Part shown: positions 36,411 to 45,908 of the stretch, one piece after another | How positions within the stretch are numbered: the first letter of the stretch is position 1 | Layout: each line of letters begins with the position of its first letter | NCBI RefSeq assembly: GCF_000426825.1 | Contig: NZ_AUGC01000001.1 | Location: forward strand, 186,001-250,000 | Source of the DNA: Thermonema rossianum DSM 10300 | GTDB lineage: Bacteria > Bacteroidota > Bacteroidia > Cytophagales > Thermonemataceae | Direction: 5' to 3' | Length of the DNA: 64,000 bases | Position numbers and translations under genes: made by a program | Notes under the pieces: generated by a model | What the model was told of the DNA's origin: nothing | Databases searched by the model: none | What the model saw: only the letters and a program-made list of their open reading frames with translations

Positions 36411-39400
36411 TTAGTTTTGGGGCTCTTGACGGAAGGAGAAGGCAAAGCCTAAAATATCGTCGTTTTCGTCGATGATTGGTTCTACATTCACAATTACATC
36501 CACGTGTTTGCGCCCGAGTGTTATTTTCCTGAAAATGCTCCTTCGTTCTTTCATGACTTCGTCCAGTATGCCTTCAACAGCCTTCCGGTCGGCTTCTATG
36601 GGTATGGCATTGAGTAAGGAGGTTCGCTTTTCAATGCCCACAGCATAAATGCTTTCTATTTCTTGGCGGAAGCCCTTATTGAAGTTGAGCAGGCGCGCAT
36701 CCAGGTCCAAAGTAGCAATGGGCAGGGTGCGTTGTTCGATGAGCTGCTCGGTAAGACGCAACACAGCCCGCATGGCTTTTTCTATTTGCTGACGCTCGAT
36801 TTCTTCCATGCGCAGGCTTAGCAAGTCCATCATAGAAGTTACAAAGCTTTGCTCTTCAATATGCCACTCGCGTGGGGTGCGCACGTGTTCACAGGCAATC
36901 ATGCCTTTCAGACGGTTGCCTATGCGTATGGGGTAGCACAAGAGCGAAGTAATGCTGGCTGCTGCCAAATACTCCATGGTGAGTTCTTTGGTGCGTGGGT
37001 CCACTTGGGCATATTCTGCCACTATGACGGGCTCTTCTTTGAGCGTTTTGAAGAATTTAGGTGCTTTGTCTTCCAACAATATCTTTCCGGAAGTATGTCT
37101 GTCGACGGTCTTGTCATAGAGGTCCACGCACTTGAGCTGTCCGTCTTGATATTCCCATACGCTTACGCGCGCCACATTGACCGTATGTGCTACGGCTTTA
37201 GTTACTTCTTGCGCAAAAGGACGCAGCCCCTCTTCATCGACACGCTGCGCGCCCAAGGTAGTCAGTATTTCTATTTGCTGACGTAGGCGCTCTTTGCTTT
37301 CAATAATAGCCTCTTCATTCTCTTTCTGCTCGGTGATATCCTGGTAAGTGCCGATGATGCCAATGATATTGCCTTCGCTGTCGGTAAATGGTATTTTGCT
37401 TACGCGCAGCCATACTTGTTTGCCGTCGGCCTGCACAATAGACTGCAGCACATCGATTTCAGGGATGCCCGTTTCCATTACTTTTTGGTCAGAAGCAATG
37501 TAAAATTCTGCTTCGTGTTCATCCCAGAGGTCATAGTCAGTTTTGCCAATGATGTCATCTATACTTTTAGCGCCGATGATTTGTAAGAAACGCTGATTGC
37601 AACCTAAGTAGATGGAGTTGCGGTCTTTCCAGAAGACACTGTGCGGCAGGGTGTCGATGATTTTCTGCAGCGTGTCTTTTGACTTGCGCAGTTCTTCTTG
37701 CACCTCTTTTTGGCTGGATATATCGCGTACCGAGAATATGCGGATGCGTTGTCCGGCATATTCATGCACTTTGTTGTGTATTTCTATGGGGATGCCTTCG
37801 CCGGCTTTGTTTATCAGTATAGCCTCAAAGGGTTTGGCATAGCCTAACTGCATGTTGATGATGGCCAGTGCTTTGCTTTCAGGGTCTAAGTAGTCAAAGA
37901 AATACTGTCCGATAAGCTCTTTTTCTGAATAGCCGATAATGCGGCAGAAAGCACTGTTTACATCCTTAATAAAGCCTTTGTCGTGAATGATAATACCTTC
38001 TGTGGTGGCCTCGGAAATGGCTTTGAGCCGTTGCTCGCTCTTTTGAATGGCTGTTTCTGCCAGTTTTTGCTCTGTAATGTCTTTGGTAAAGCAAACGATG
38101 CCGGTTAGTTGGCCGGACTTATCGTACATCGGGTTGTAGAAGCGAAGATAATAATACTCGTGCTCGATAATTTCGGTTTGTTTTTTCTTTTTACTGAGTC
38201 CGACCTCTTTTGTTTCTTTGTAGGTATCTATTTTAGAAAAGGCACCTTTTTCAAGCGCACGTTTAAAGTCCTCTTCGAGCTGGGCTTTCAGTTCAGAGCG
38301 TTTGTATTCGAAATCATTGAATATATGTTGCCCTATGGCAGGCATGCTTCCTGTTTCCCGTTTCATGAATTCTGCCCAGCGGGTATTGAAAGAAATAATG
38401 CGGAATTGCTCGTCCACAGCCACTATTTCATCTTCGGTGCTCTCCAGGATGGCACGCATACGGGCACTTTCCAGCTCGCGCTCTTTCTCTATCTTTTGCT
38501 TTTCGGTAATGTCGCGCAGGATAAGCGCCAAAGCTACTATTTCGTTGCGGGCATCCCGTACAGCTATCACATTACCGATGCAATACACCGGCAAGAAGGT
38601 GCGCTGGCTGATAATTTCCAGCTCGCCTTCCCAAAAACCTTTTTCCAGCGCTTGCGGAATGGCCTGTTGAGTAAAGCGTTTCCACTCTGCTTTTTCGAAG
38701 AGGTCCTGCAGGCGGGCGCCTTTGCTTAGGGCAATACCATATTGCTTTTCACTGATTTTGTTGGAATAAGTAATGTGGTATTGCAGGTCGGTCATTAAGA
38801 TGAGGTCGGTGGTGTTGTCGATGATGGCAACAAACTTTTCTTGTTCGGCCTTTTGGCGCTCCAGCTCTTCGTTTTGCTGGCGAATACGGTCTTCTATGCG
38901 TTTTTGGCGCGTAATGTCTTGAATGGTACCGTACAGGAAACGCACTTTGCCCCGGTTGACATCCATTTCTTTCTTGATGGACAGCGTAACGTAACGTATT
39001 TCGCCATCGCTTTGGCGGATTCGGAACTCTGCGAAGCCCTCATAATTTACGTCTTGCGTTTTGATGGCTTCGGCTAAGGTATCGGAGACCAGCTTGCGGT
39101 CTTCTTCTACCACGAACTTGTTGAGGAAGCGGGTAGTGGGCAATTGATAGCCGTTCTCTACTTCACGGTTGGTTTTTAGCAGGTTGTAAAGGTGTTCGTT
39201 GGCAATTATCATTTCTTGCTCTATGTCGAGCTTCCAAGGTGCCAAGTTGGCCAGTCGCAAGGCTTCTGACAGCTGCGCTTCTTTTTCTTGCAGTTCCATT
39301 GTGCGCTGCCGCACTTGCCGCTCGAGGTTTTCTTTCATGCGCTCCAGCTCTTGCTTGTTGCGCTCCATCTCTTCTTGCGTTTGCGCCAGCTTTTCCAAGC

Positions 39401-40985
39401 TTTTACGCATCACTTGCTCCTGTTTGCGCATTTGTTCGGTGGCTTCTCGCGATTCTTCCAGAAGCTTGTTCATGCGCGCCGTACGCTTGATGGTGGCAAT
39501 GGTCGAAGCCACGTTTTCCGCCACCTTTTGCACAAACTCTACTTCATGCTCTTCGAGCTTTTTGAAAGAGGCTATCTCTATGGCACCGTAAGTTTCTTCA
39601 TGGTCAATGAGGGGCACAATCAGCAAATTTTGTGGTGTGGCTTCGCCCAAGCCGGACGATATTTCGAGATAGTCTTCGGGCAGTTTGTCTAAGTGCAAAG
39701 TGTCTTTTTCAAGTACAGCTTGCCCCACGAGGCTTTGCCCCAACTCCAAGCGTTTTTGAAGGTATTTACGTTGGTTATAGGCAAAACCGGCTTTTAATTC
39801 AAGATAGCGGTTTCCTTCTTCGTCTTCTTCCAGCACAAACAGACCACCTTGGTCGGCGCCCAAATATTTCACCAAAGAGGCAATGACCTGATAAGCAAGT
39901 TCTTCGCTGTCGTTGGTATATTCGCGCAAAATGCCAATAAGCTGTGCAAAGCCTTCGTTTGCCCATTGGCGGCGCTGTTCTTCCTCGGCCAGCTGACGTA
40001 ACTGCTCGCGCAGCTCCACCAGCGATTTTCCGAGAGCATCTTTGGGGCTTCGGGGTGAAAAGTCAAAATTGAAGTTTCTTTTTCGCAGCTGCTCGGTAAA
40101 GCGGGTGGTCTCACGCAGACTGTTGGTGAGGGCATTCAGGTGTTCTGCCAGCTTGCCCAGCTCGTCGGGGGCTTCATACAACACTTTTTTTTCCACGTTG
40201 CCTTGTGCCAGCTCGGCGGCCGTCCGGCTGAATGCTTCAACAGGCTTGATGAAGGCGCGGGTAAAGTAAATATAGCCTATGACACAAAGGGCCAGCAGCC
40301 CCAACGCCCCCAGTACCATTGCCAGGCGAATGAGAAACTGACGCTTGATATAGTCTTGCACGAGCAACTCGGTGAGTTGGTGGTGGCTTTCTTGCAGTCC
40401 GGGATATTGTTCAATAATATTTTGAAAGGCGCGCTCCACTTCCGGGTTGAGCTTTTTCTGCACCTTGGGCGCCACCGTTTCCAATACGATGGTTTGTACT
40501 TCCTCGAAGTCTTCAAATACTTCATTGGGCATCTTCATCTGCTGCTCATTCACAACGGTATCCAACACCACTTGTTTTTCAAGCAGCACATTCAGCTCAT
40601 CGCGATAGCGCTCCCATTGTCTTTTGATTTTATCTAAGATTACCCGTTCGGCGCCTTCAAGAGGAATAACCCGGATACGCTCTGTTTGTATTTGTACCAC
40701 CCCGCCTTTGTCCAAATAGTTGAGGTTATGGCTGTACTGCTCTATATTCTTTCGTAGTTCTCTTTTGGCTTCCAGCTCTTCGTTCAAAATAAGCGTGGCA
40801 TAAAAAGTGGTTTCGCGCAGAAGCCGCTCATTGCTACGCGACAGTTCAATAGCGCCGGCATCTTTGCGCAATTCCATGCTCTGCCAAAAAACAATCGAGT
40901 AGCTGCACAACACAACCAAAAGCATGGCACCAAAAAGCACTGCCAGCTTTTGTTTTAGACTCAGTTGCTTTATTTTTTGTATCAT
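36411..40985 (-). CDS. Multi-PAS/GAF transmembrane sensor without a kinase domain
   Basis: A 1524-residue sensor. TM1 at ~14-35, a periplasmic helical domain to ~216, TM2 at ~218-240, HAMP at ~241-292, GAF at ~350-500, a coiled coil at ~500-575, five PAS domains to about residue 1235, a second GAF to ~1390 and a final PAS to the C-terminus (ILGFAFSFRQEPQN). PAC-type tails such as GTIQDITRQK, ILRDITEKQK and GTYQDITEQK mark the repeats. No histidine kinase, GGDEF, EAL or methyl-accepting output region is visible. Output must be through a partner or the coiled coil. It stands alone. Confidence 0.9.
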   Translation of the reverse strand: MIQKIKQLSLKQKLAVLFGAMLLVVLCSYSIVFWQSMELRKDAGAIELSRSNERLLRETTFYATLILNEELEAKRELRKNIEQYSHNLNYLDKGGVVQIQTERIRVIPLEGAERVILDKIKRQWERYRDELNVLLEKQVVLDTVVNEQQMKMPNEVFEDFEEVQTIVLETVAPKVQKKLNPEVERAFQNIIEQYPGLQESHHQLTELLVQDYIKRQFLIRLAMVLGALGLLALCVIGYIYFTRAFIKPVEAFSRTAAELAQGNVEKKVLYEAPDELGKLAEHLNALTNSLRETTRFTEQLRKRNFNFDFSPRSPKDALGKSLVELREQLRQLAEEEQRRQWANEGFAQLIGILREYTNDSEELAYQVIASLVKYLGADQGGLFVLEEDEEGNRYLELKAGFAYNQRKYLQKRLELGQSLVGQAVLEKDTLHLDKLPEDYLEISSGLGEATPQNLLIVPLIDHEETYGAIEIASFKKLEEHEVEFVQKVAENVASTIATIKRTARMNKLLEESREATEQMRKQEQVMRKSLEKLAQTQEEMERNKQELERMKENLERQVRQRTMELQEKEAQLSEALRLANLAPWKLDIEQEMIIANEHLYNLLKTNREVENGYQLPTTRFLNKFVVEEDRKLVSDTLAEAIKTQDVNYEGFAEFRIRQSDGEIRYVTLSIKKEMDVNRGKVRFLYGTIQDITRQKRIEDRIRQQNEELERQKAEQEKFVAIIDNTTDLILMTDLQYHITYSNKISEKQYGIALSKGARLQDLFEKAEWKRFTQQAIPQALEKGFWEGELEIISQRTFLPVYCIGNVIAVRDARNEIVALALILRDITEKQKIEKERELESARMRAILESTEDEIVAVDEQFRIISFNTRWAEFMKRETGSMPAIGQHIFNDFEYKRSELKAQLEEDFKRALEKGAFSKIDTYKETKEVGLSKKKKQTEIIEHEYYYLRFYNPMYDKSGQLTGIVCFTKDITEQKLAETAIQKSEQRLKAISEATTEGIIIHDKGFIKDVNSAFCRIIGYSEKELIGQYFFDYLDPESKALAIINMQLGYAKPFEAILINKAGEGIPIEIHNKVHEYAGQRIRIFSVRDISSQKEVQEELRKSKDTLQKIIDTLPHSVFWKDRNSIYLGCNQRFLQIIGAKSIDDIIGKTDYDLWDEHEAEFYIASDQKVMETGIPEIDVLQSIVQADGKQVWLRVSKIPFTDSEGNIIGIIGTYQDITEQKENEEAIIESKERLRQQIEILTTLGAQRVDEEGLRPFAQEVTKAVAHTVNVARVSVWEYQDGQLKCVDLYDKTVDRHTSGKILLEDKAPKFFKTLKEEPVIVAEYAQVDPRTKELTMEYLAAASITSLLCYPIRIGNRLKGMIACEHVRTPREWHIEEQSFVTSMMDLLSLRMEEIERQQIEKAMRAVLRLTEQLIEQRTLPIATLDLDARLLNFNKGFRQEIESIYAVGIEKRTSLLNAIPIEADRKAVEGILDEVMKERRSIFRKITLGRKHVDVIVNVEPIIDENDDILGFAFSFRQEPQN

Positions 40986-41249
40986 ATTCTACACTCGAGT
41001 TAGCTTTCGCATTTATTTTACATCTAAACCCTAAGATAAGGAAAAAATAAAGATTTTATGCCGTGGAGCACGCTGTTTCCTGCAGCAAAGAACCGGAGCA
41101 CCAAGCGGGAGTTCCGTTGTGTTTGAAAAAAAGAAAGCCATGTTTTGAATGTTTTTTCTCAAAAATCTATTGTATATTTACTACGGGATGTCCTGTGGCA
41201 TTGTTCTTGGTTGTATGCTTTAAATAAGAAAGAAAAAACAAAAGTTATT

Positions 41250-41687
41250 ATGAAAAGGGAATGGATCTACAAATTGGTATTGGGTTTGTGCTTGCTTATA
41301 GGAGTGGAAACCCACGCACAGCATAGCACAGCAGGTATTGTCTTTTTTGAGGGCTCTTGGCAGGAGTTACTTGCCGAGGCAAAGAAAACGGGGAAACCTT
41401 TCTTTGTGGATTTCTATACCGACTGGTGCGGACCTTGTAAAATGCTTGAAAAAAATACCTTCCGGAATAAAGAAGTAGGTGATTTTGCCAATAAAAATTA
41501 TATTGCCTACAGGATAAATGCCGAAAAAGGCGAGGGCATAGAACTGGCCGATAAGTATCGCATACGTGCCTATCCGAGCATTTACTTCTTTGATTCAGAA
41601 GGGCGACTGGTTGAAAAAGTGATAGGCTATCACACACCCGATCGCTTCTTATACGTGATGGAGCAAATCTTAGCAAAGATCAAATAA
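41250..41687 (+). CDS. Secreted thioredoxin-like protein
   Basis: A 145-residue thioredoxin-fold protein. The start at 41250 gives a signal peptide ending at about THAQ (MKREWIYKLVLGLCLLIG). The active site is WCGPC with C60 and C63, and the cis-proline region is YRIRAYPSIYFF. Likely a periplasmic thiol-disulfide oxidoreductase. The longer frame from 41145 runs into AT-rich leader and is rejected. Bidirectional terminator follows. Confidence 0.9.
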   Translation: MKREWIYKLVLGLCLLIGVETHAQHSTAGIVFFEGSWQELLAEAKKTGKPFFVDFYTDWCGPCKMLEKNTFRNKEVGDFANKNYIAYRINAEKGEGIELADKYRIRAYPSIYFFDSEGRLVEKVIGYHTPDRFLYVMEQILAKIK

Positions 41688-41714
41688 AGGCTTGCAGGGG
41701 CAAGCATAAAACAA

Positions 41715-41749
41715 AAACGGCGGAAAGCTCTCATGGCCTTCCGCCGTTT
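41715..41749. terminator. Bidirectional terminator, 11-bp stem
   Basis: Perfect arms AAACGGCGGAA and TTCCGCCGTTT flank a 13-nt loop, followed by TTTACTTTTAA. It lies between the convergent thioredoxin and lipoprotein genes. Confidence 0.88.
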
Positions 41750-41772
41750 ACTTTTAATTACGGGTTGGTTTT

Positions 41773-42198
41773 TTATTGCCACATGATGCTGATTTTTTCG
41801 GGGCTTATTTCCTTGAATTCGATGACCCACTGCTCGTCACCCACCCGGACGCGCACTTTGCGCTCATCTATCTTTTCCCAACTGCCTTTGACCATCTCAT
41901 GCGCATCGTTGGGGGCAAGGGTCAGCCAATGAAAGGTGCCGTCTTCATCGAACTTCATGCGTTCGCGAAAGCGGGCCGGCGGCAACGACGTGCCTTCCTT
42001 GACATAGACTTCCATGCCATTTTGGTCTTGCTCACGCGCGTGCACCCAAGTCGATTGAAAAATGATACTTTCGTATTGCTTATTTTGCCCGTTGCTGCTG
42101 CTTTGTTGGCTTTTTTTACTACATTGATGAGCGGAGGCCACTACCCAAAGGCAGCCGAGCATCGTCAAGATAAACATTTTACAGGATGGTGTTTGCAT
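41773..42198 (-). CDS. Small exported hypothetical protein
   Basis: A 141-residue protein with an N-terminal hydrophobic segment (FILTMLGCLWVVASAHQC) that could be a lipoprotein signal. Ser/Gln-rich linker, then a beta-rich domain (MKFDEDGTFHWLTLAPND, KVRVRVGDEQWVIEFKEISP) of lipocalin-like flavour. No family recognised with confidence. Its start is divergent from the PolX-like gene, 38 bp away. Confidence 0.72.
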   Translation of the reverse strand: MQTPSCKMFILTMLGCLWVVASAHQCSKKSQQSSSNGQNKQYESIIFQSTWVHAREQDQNGMEVYVKEGTSLPPARFRERMKFDEDGTFHWLTLAPNDAHEMVKGSWEKIDERKVRVRVGDEQWVIEFKEISPEKISIMWQ

Positions 42199-42236
42199 AG
42201 GAAACTTATATTAAATCGTACTTTACAAGCAAGATA

Positions 42237-43937
42237 ATGAATCAAATAGATATGGACAACCGGGCTATAGCACGCCAATTGGAATTATATGCACAACTGC
42301 TTGACCTGCACGGAGTGGAACAGAAAGCGCGCGTGTACCATGCTGCTGCTTTCCGGATAGAAAAGCAAGAGGTCCCCGTAGCCGGACTGGCCGTGTCTGA
42401 CTTGACAAAGCTGCCGGGTATCGGAAAAAGCATTGCCGAAAAAATCAAAGAAATTGTTGAAACAGGTAGTTTCAAAGAGTTGAACGAGCTGTTGGAGCGC
42501 ACACCCCAAGGATTGCTTGACCTGTTTCAGGTCAAGGGGTTGGGTGTGAAAAAAATCAGGCGGTTGTGGGAAGAGTTGGGCATTGATTCTTTGGAAAGCC
42601 TTGAAAAGGCCTGTTTGGAGGGAAAGGTGGCTGCTTTGCCCGGTATGGGTGAAAAGACCCAGCAGGCCATCATGGAAAGCATTGCTTTTTTGAAGCAGAC
42701 ACAGGGCAAGCGCTTGTGGGTACAGGCAGCAGCACGTGCAACCGGCCTGCAAGAGGAAATACAAAACCAATTGAAAACCGAAGTGCAATGTGTAGGGCAG
42801 CTGGCACGCAAAGAGCCGGTGGTGTCTGCCATTGAACTGATGGTATTGACTGAGTCGCCGGCTGCCCTGCATGCCTGCTTGCGTAAGATTGACTACCTGA
42901 AAGAGACACCTGAAAGCAGTGGGCTTTTCTGTTGGCGGGGCATAGATGAAGGGGCGCAGTTGCCGGTCGAGGTGCATACCGTCACGCCGGAACACCGTGC
43001 TTCCATGCACTTGATACTGACGGCCACAGAGGCGCATTTGGGGTATCATCTGAACGGCCAAACCTTGCTTCAAACAGCGCTCAACATGCCGGCTGCCCCA
43101 TCGGAACAGGCCATTTATGCGCGCTTGGGGGTGCCTTACATCATTCCCGAAATGAGAGAAGGAAAGCACGAATGGGAGTGGGCAAAAAAATACACACCGG
43201 AGCAGCTTGTGGAGCGGGAAGACCTGCGGGGGGTGGTGCACGCTCACACAACCTACAGCGACGGCAAAAATACCCTTACCGAAATGGCAGAAGAGGCACG
43301 GCGCTTGGGTTACGAATACTTGGGCATCACAGACCACTCGCAGTCGGCTTTTTATGCCAACGGGTTAAGCGAGGAGCGCGTGCGCAAACAGTGGCAAGAA
43401 ATCGAGCAAATCAACAGCCGGCTACAGGACTTTCAGTTGTTGAAGGGCATTGAGGTGGATATCTTGGCAGATGGCAGCTTGGACTACCCCGATGACTTTC
43501 TGGCGCAGTTCGATTTTGTGATTGCTTCTGTCCATTCGGCGCTTTCCACGAGCCGTGAAAAGGCAACTCAACGCTTATTGAAGGCCATTGAAAATCCGCA
43601 TGTTGATATTTTGGGACACTTGACCGGGCGTATTTTGCTTGCGCGCGAAGGCTATCCGCTCGATATGGAGCAAGTCATACGGGCGTGTGCCGAACATCAG
43701 GTGGCCATTGAGGTGAATGCCAGCCCTTCGCGCTCGGACCTGGATTGGGAGTGGATTTTTTATGCCATGGAGCAGGGGGTGAAACTACTGATTACGCCTG
43801 ACGCACACAGCTGCGAAGAACTGCAGTATATGGATTGGGGCTTGCAATTGGCACGAAAAGGCGGCATGACCAAAGAGGTGTGTCTGAACTGCTTAAGCAG
43901 CACGGCTTTTTTGAGTTTTTGCGCAAAAAAAGGCTGA
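42237..43937 (+). CDS. PolX-like protein: degraded polymerase domain fused to intact PHP domain
   Basis: A 566-residue protein with the bacterial PolX layout: N-terminal helix-hairpin-helix (LTKLPGIGKSIAEKIKEIVE), a second HhH (LPGMGEK), a palm-like region and a C-terminal PHP domain. The PHP metal ligands look complete: HAHTTYSDG (H335, H337), ITDH (D366, H367), GIEVDILADG, SVHSAL, EVNAS and TPDAHS. The palm residues are lost: aligned to B. subtilis PolX, D193 and D195 become A198 and E200, and D240 becomes E245. So it is likely a nuclease or scaffold in DNA repair, not a polymerase. asnB-type gene starts 6 bp downstream. Confidence 0.9.
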   Translation: MNQIDMDNRAIARQLELYAQLLDLHGVEQKARVYHAAAFRIEKQEVPVAGLAVSDLTKLPGIGKSIAEKIKEIVETGSFKELNELLERTPQGLLDLFQVKGLGVKKIRRLWEELGIDSLESLEKACLEGKVAALPGMGEKTQQAIMESIAFLKQTQGKRLWVQAAARATGLQEEIQNQLKTEVQCVGQLARKEPVVSAIELMVLTESPAALHACLRKIDYLKETPESSGLFCWRGIDEGAQLPVEVHTVTPEHRASMHLILTATEAHLGYHLNGQTLLQTALNMPAAPSEQAIYARLGVPYIIPEMREGKHEWEWAKKYTPEQLVEREDLRGVVHAHTTYSDGKNTLTEMAEEARRLGYEYLGITDHSQSAFYANGLSEERVRKQWQEIEQINSRLQDFQLLKGIEVDILADGSLDYPDDFLAQFDFVIASVHSALSTSREKATQRLLKAIENPHVDILGHLTGRILLAREGYPLDMEQVIRACAEHQVAIEVNASPSRSDLDWEWIFYAMEQGVKLLITPDAHSCEELQYMDWGLQLARKGGMTKEVCLNCLSSTAFLSFCAKKG

Positions 43938-43943
43938 GCGGTT

Positions 43944-45773
43944 ATGTGTGGGGTTGCCGTTATATGGGACAAGCATGCCCGCCTCAACGACCACCCTATG
44001 CGGCAAATGCTCAAGCAGCTGAGCAAGCGTGGTCCCGATGATGAACATTTCCTGCAACTACCTCTTACTCATGGACAGTTGTTTATGGGGCACACTTTGC
44101 TTCGCTTCTATGAGCATGCGCCCCGCCAACCGGTGCGCAACCCGGCGTATCCGCTTTATCTGGTTTACAACGGGCAGATTTACAACACTACAAAGCTAAG
44201 CAGGCGCTTCTCTTTGTCTCATGTACCTTCCGATACGGAGCTGCTTTGGTACTACCTTTATGCACAGACTAATGGAGAGAGTGTACCGGCATTGGAAGGC
44301 ATGTATGCATGGGTAGCTTACGACCACCTAAATAACCGTTTGCTGTTGGGACGTGATGAACAACTCATCAAGCCCTTATATTACTATGAAGATGAAAACT
44401 ACTTGATTATTGCATCGGAAATCAAGGCGATTCAGGCAAGTGGTTTGTGTCGCCTTACGCTCTGTGCCCGGCAAATACAGCACTATTGGCGGTTCCGGGC
44501 ACCGGAAACGGGCAACACTTTCTTCCGGGAAATCAAAGCTTTGCCGGCCGGCATGTGGCAGTTCCCGCTTCAGCCACAAAGGCAACTCACACACCACAAG
44601 AAGCGGCTGGGCGAGGTAAACCCTTTGCACTTTACCTATACGCACCTGTCCGAAACACAAATAGTAGAAAGTGCCTATGGTTGGTTATTGGAGGCGGTAG
44701 CCATGCAAAGCCGGGTGGGTAGTCCGGCAGTGTGGTTAAGTGGGGGCGTTGATTCTTCTTTGCTGTTGGCTCTATTGCATGAAGGAGGAGAAAAAGCAGT
44801 GCCGGCACTGACCATCGTGCCCGGGCAAGAGGGAAAAAGACCGCGCACTGCCACGAAAGATGTTTATTACGCGCAGAAAGTAGCACGTTATTTTCAAGCC
44901 GAGTGGCATCCGGTGGAGGTGCGAAGGGATGAATTCCTTGAACAACTGCCCGGCTTTTGGCAGCTTGCAGACCAACCTATTGCCGACCCGGCTACTGCCT
45001 TGGTGCACCTATTGGCAGCGCAAACCGCCCCCATAAGCCGCTGTGTGTTGGCGGGCACCGGGGCAGATGAATGGTGGGCCGGTTATGAACGGCACCGGGC
45101 ATGGGCTTATTATTTGAACCATACCGCCTGGTGGCACCGGCTTGCACGCCTCGCCAAACCATGGGTAAAGCGACTGCCTTTGATGCATGACCGGGTGCGT
45201 CAACTGAAAAAATGGCTCTTCCCTCTGACCGGCACGCCGCCCGAATATTTGTACTACGAATGGGCTTCTTTGCGCTTGCCTGCTGCTTTGCCCAAGTACC
45301 TGCCACCTTTGCACACAACGGCAGCCGCCCTGCAGTTTGACCGCAATTTTTATTTGCCGCAGGTGCTACTGTCTGCCCAAGATTACTATGCCGGCCGGCA
45401 TGCCGTGGAAGTACGAGTGCCCTATTTGATGCCTTTTATTTTACGCTTACTGCAACGCTTGCCTGCCGATATGCTTTTAGCCAAGGGCAAGAAGTGGGTA
45501 TTGAAAACACTCTTGCAGCGCTTAGCCCCCGGCTTGGCACCGGTAGCCAAGCGCAGAAAAGAAGGCTTCGGGGTGCCTCTGGGAGACTGGATGCGCCAAA
45601 CGGCTGACGCCTCTTTGTGGGCTGTGTTTCGAAATGCCCAAGCCCCTGTTTATGAGCATATTGACTTTGAAGATGTGCAGGCATTATGGAAACAACATCT
45701 TCACCACCACGATGACTTTACGCATGAACTATGGGCGGTGCTGCAGATGAATGCGTTTTTGCAGGCTCAATAG
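43944..45773 (+). CDS. asnB: Asparagine synthase (glutamine-hydrolysing)
   Basis: A 609-residue class II glutamine amidotransferase. The N-terminal nucleophile Cys2 (MCGVAVIWD) and LSKRGPDDE start the glutaminase domain; the synthetase domain has PP-loop SGGVDSSLLLAL, GTGADEWWAGY and the C-terminal KRRKEGFGVPL. Asparagine synthesis is the likely reaction, although other AsnB-like ligases share these motifs. The gene begins 6 bp after the PolX-like stop and ends at a terminator overlapping its stop codon. Confidence 0.9.
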   Translation: MCGVAVIWDKHARLNDHPMRQMLKQLSKRGPDDEHFLQLPLTHGQLFMGHTLLRFYEHAPRQPVRNPAYPLYLVYNGQIYNTTKLSRRFSLSHVPSDTELLWYYLYAQTNGESVPALEGMYAWVAYDHLNNRLLLGRDEQLIKPLYYYEDENYLIIASEIKAIQASGLCRLTLCARQIQHYWRFRAPETGNTFFREIKALPAGMWQFPLQPQRQLTHHKKRLGEVNPLHFTYTHLSETQIVESAYGWLLEAVAMQSRVGSPAVWLSGGVDSSLLLALLHEGGEKAVPALTIVPGQEGKRPRTATKDVYYAQKVARYFQAEWHPVEVRRDEFLEQLPGFWQLADQPIADPATALVHLLAAQTAPISRCVLAGTGADEWWAGYERHRAWAYYLNHTAWWHRLARLAKPWVKRLPLMHDRVRQLKKWLFPLTGTPPEYLYYEWASLRLPAALPKYLPPLHTTAAALQFDRNFYLPQVLLSAQDYYAGRHAVEVRVPYLMPFILRLLQRLPADMLLAKGKKWVLKTLLQRLAPGLAPVAKRRKEGFGVPLGDWMRQTADASLWAVFRNAQAPVYEHIDFEDVQALWKQHLHHHDDFTHELWAVLQMNAFLQAQ

Positions 45774-45797
45774 CGAGGTGCTTTTTAGCACCCCGCT
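45772..45797 (+). terminator. Terminator at the end of asnB
   Basis: AGCGAGGTGCT and AGCACCCCGCT pair over 11 positions with one mismatch, around a TTTT loop, with TGTTTTTTG downstream. The stem includes the stop codon. Confidence 0.75.
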
Positions 45798-45861
45798 TGT
45801 ATGTTTTTTGATAAAAAAGCCCTTCCGGCGCGTTGTTTTTCATGCCAAAATTCCTTAGCTT

Positions 45862-45900
45862 ATCTAAACATTTAGATTTTATTTTTAAACCATCTAAACA
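45862..45900. promoter_or_regulatory. Operator-like repeats upstream of the YciO/YrdC-type gene
   Basis: ATCTAAA-CA-TTTAGAT (45862-45877) is a perfect 7-bp-arm palindrome, and ATCTAAACA recurs at 45892-45900, ending 8 bp before the ATG at 45909. Three half-sites on two faces suggest a regulator-binding region, though an AT-rich chance arrangement cannot be excluded. Confidence 0.4.
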
Positions 45901-45908
45901 CAAGGCTT

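Noticed and set aside
42285-43337. 350-codon minus-strand ORF antisense to the PolX-like gene
   Set aside because: Antisense shadow with unnatural Cys/His/Phe-rich composition.
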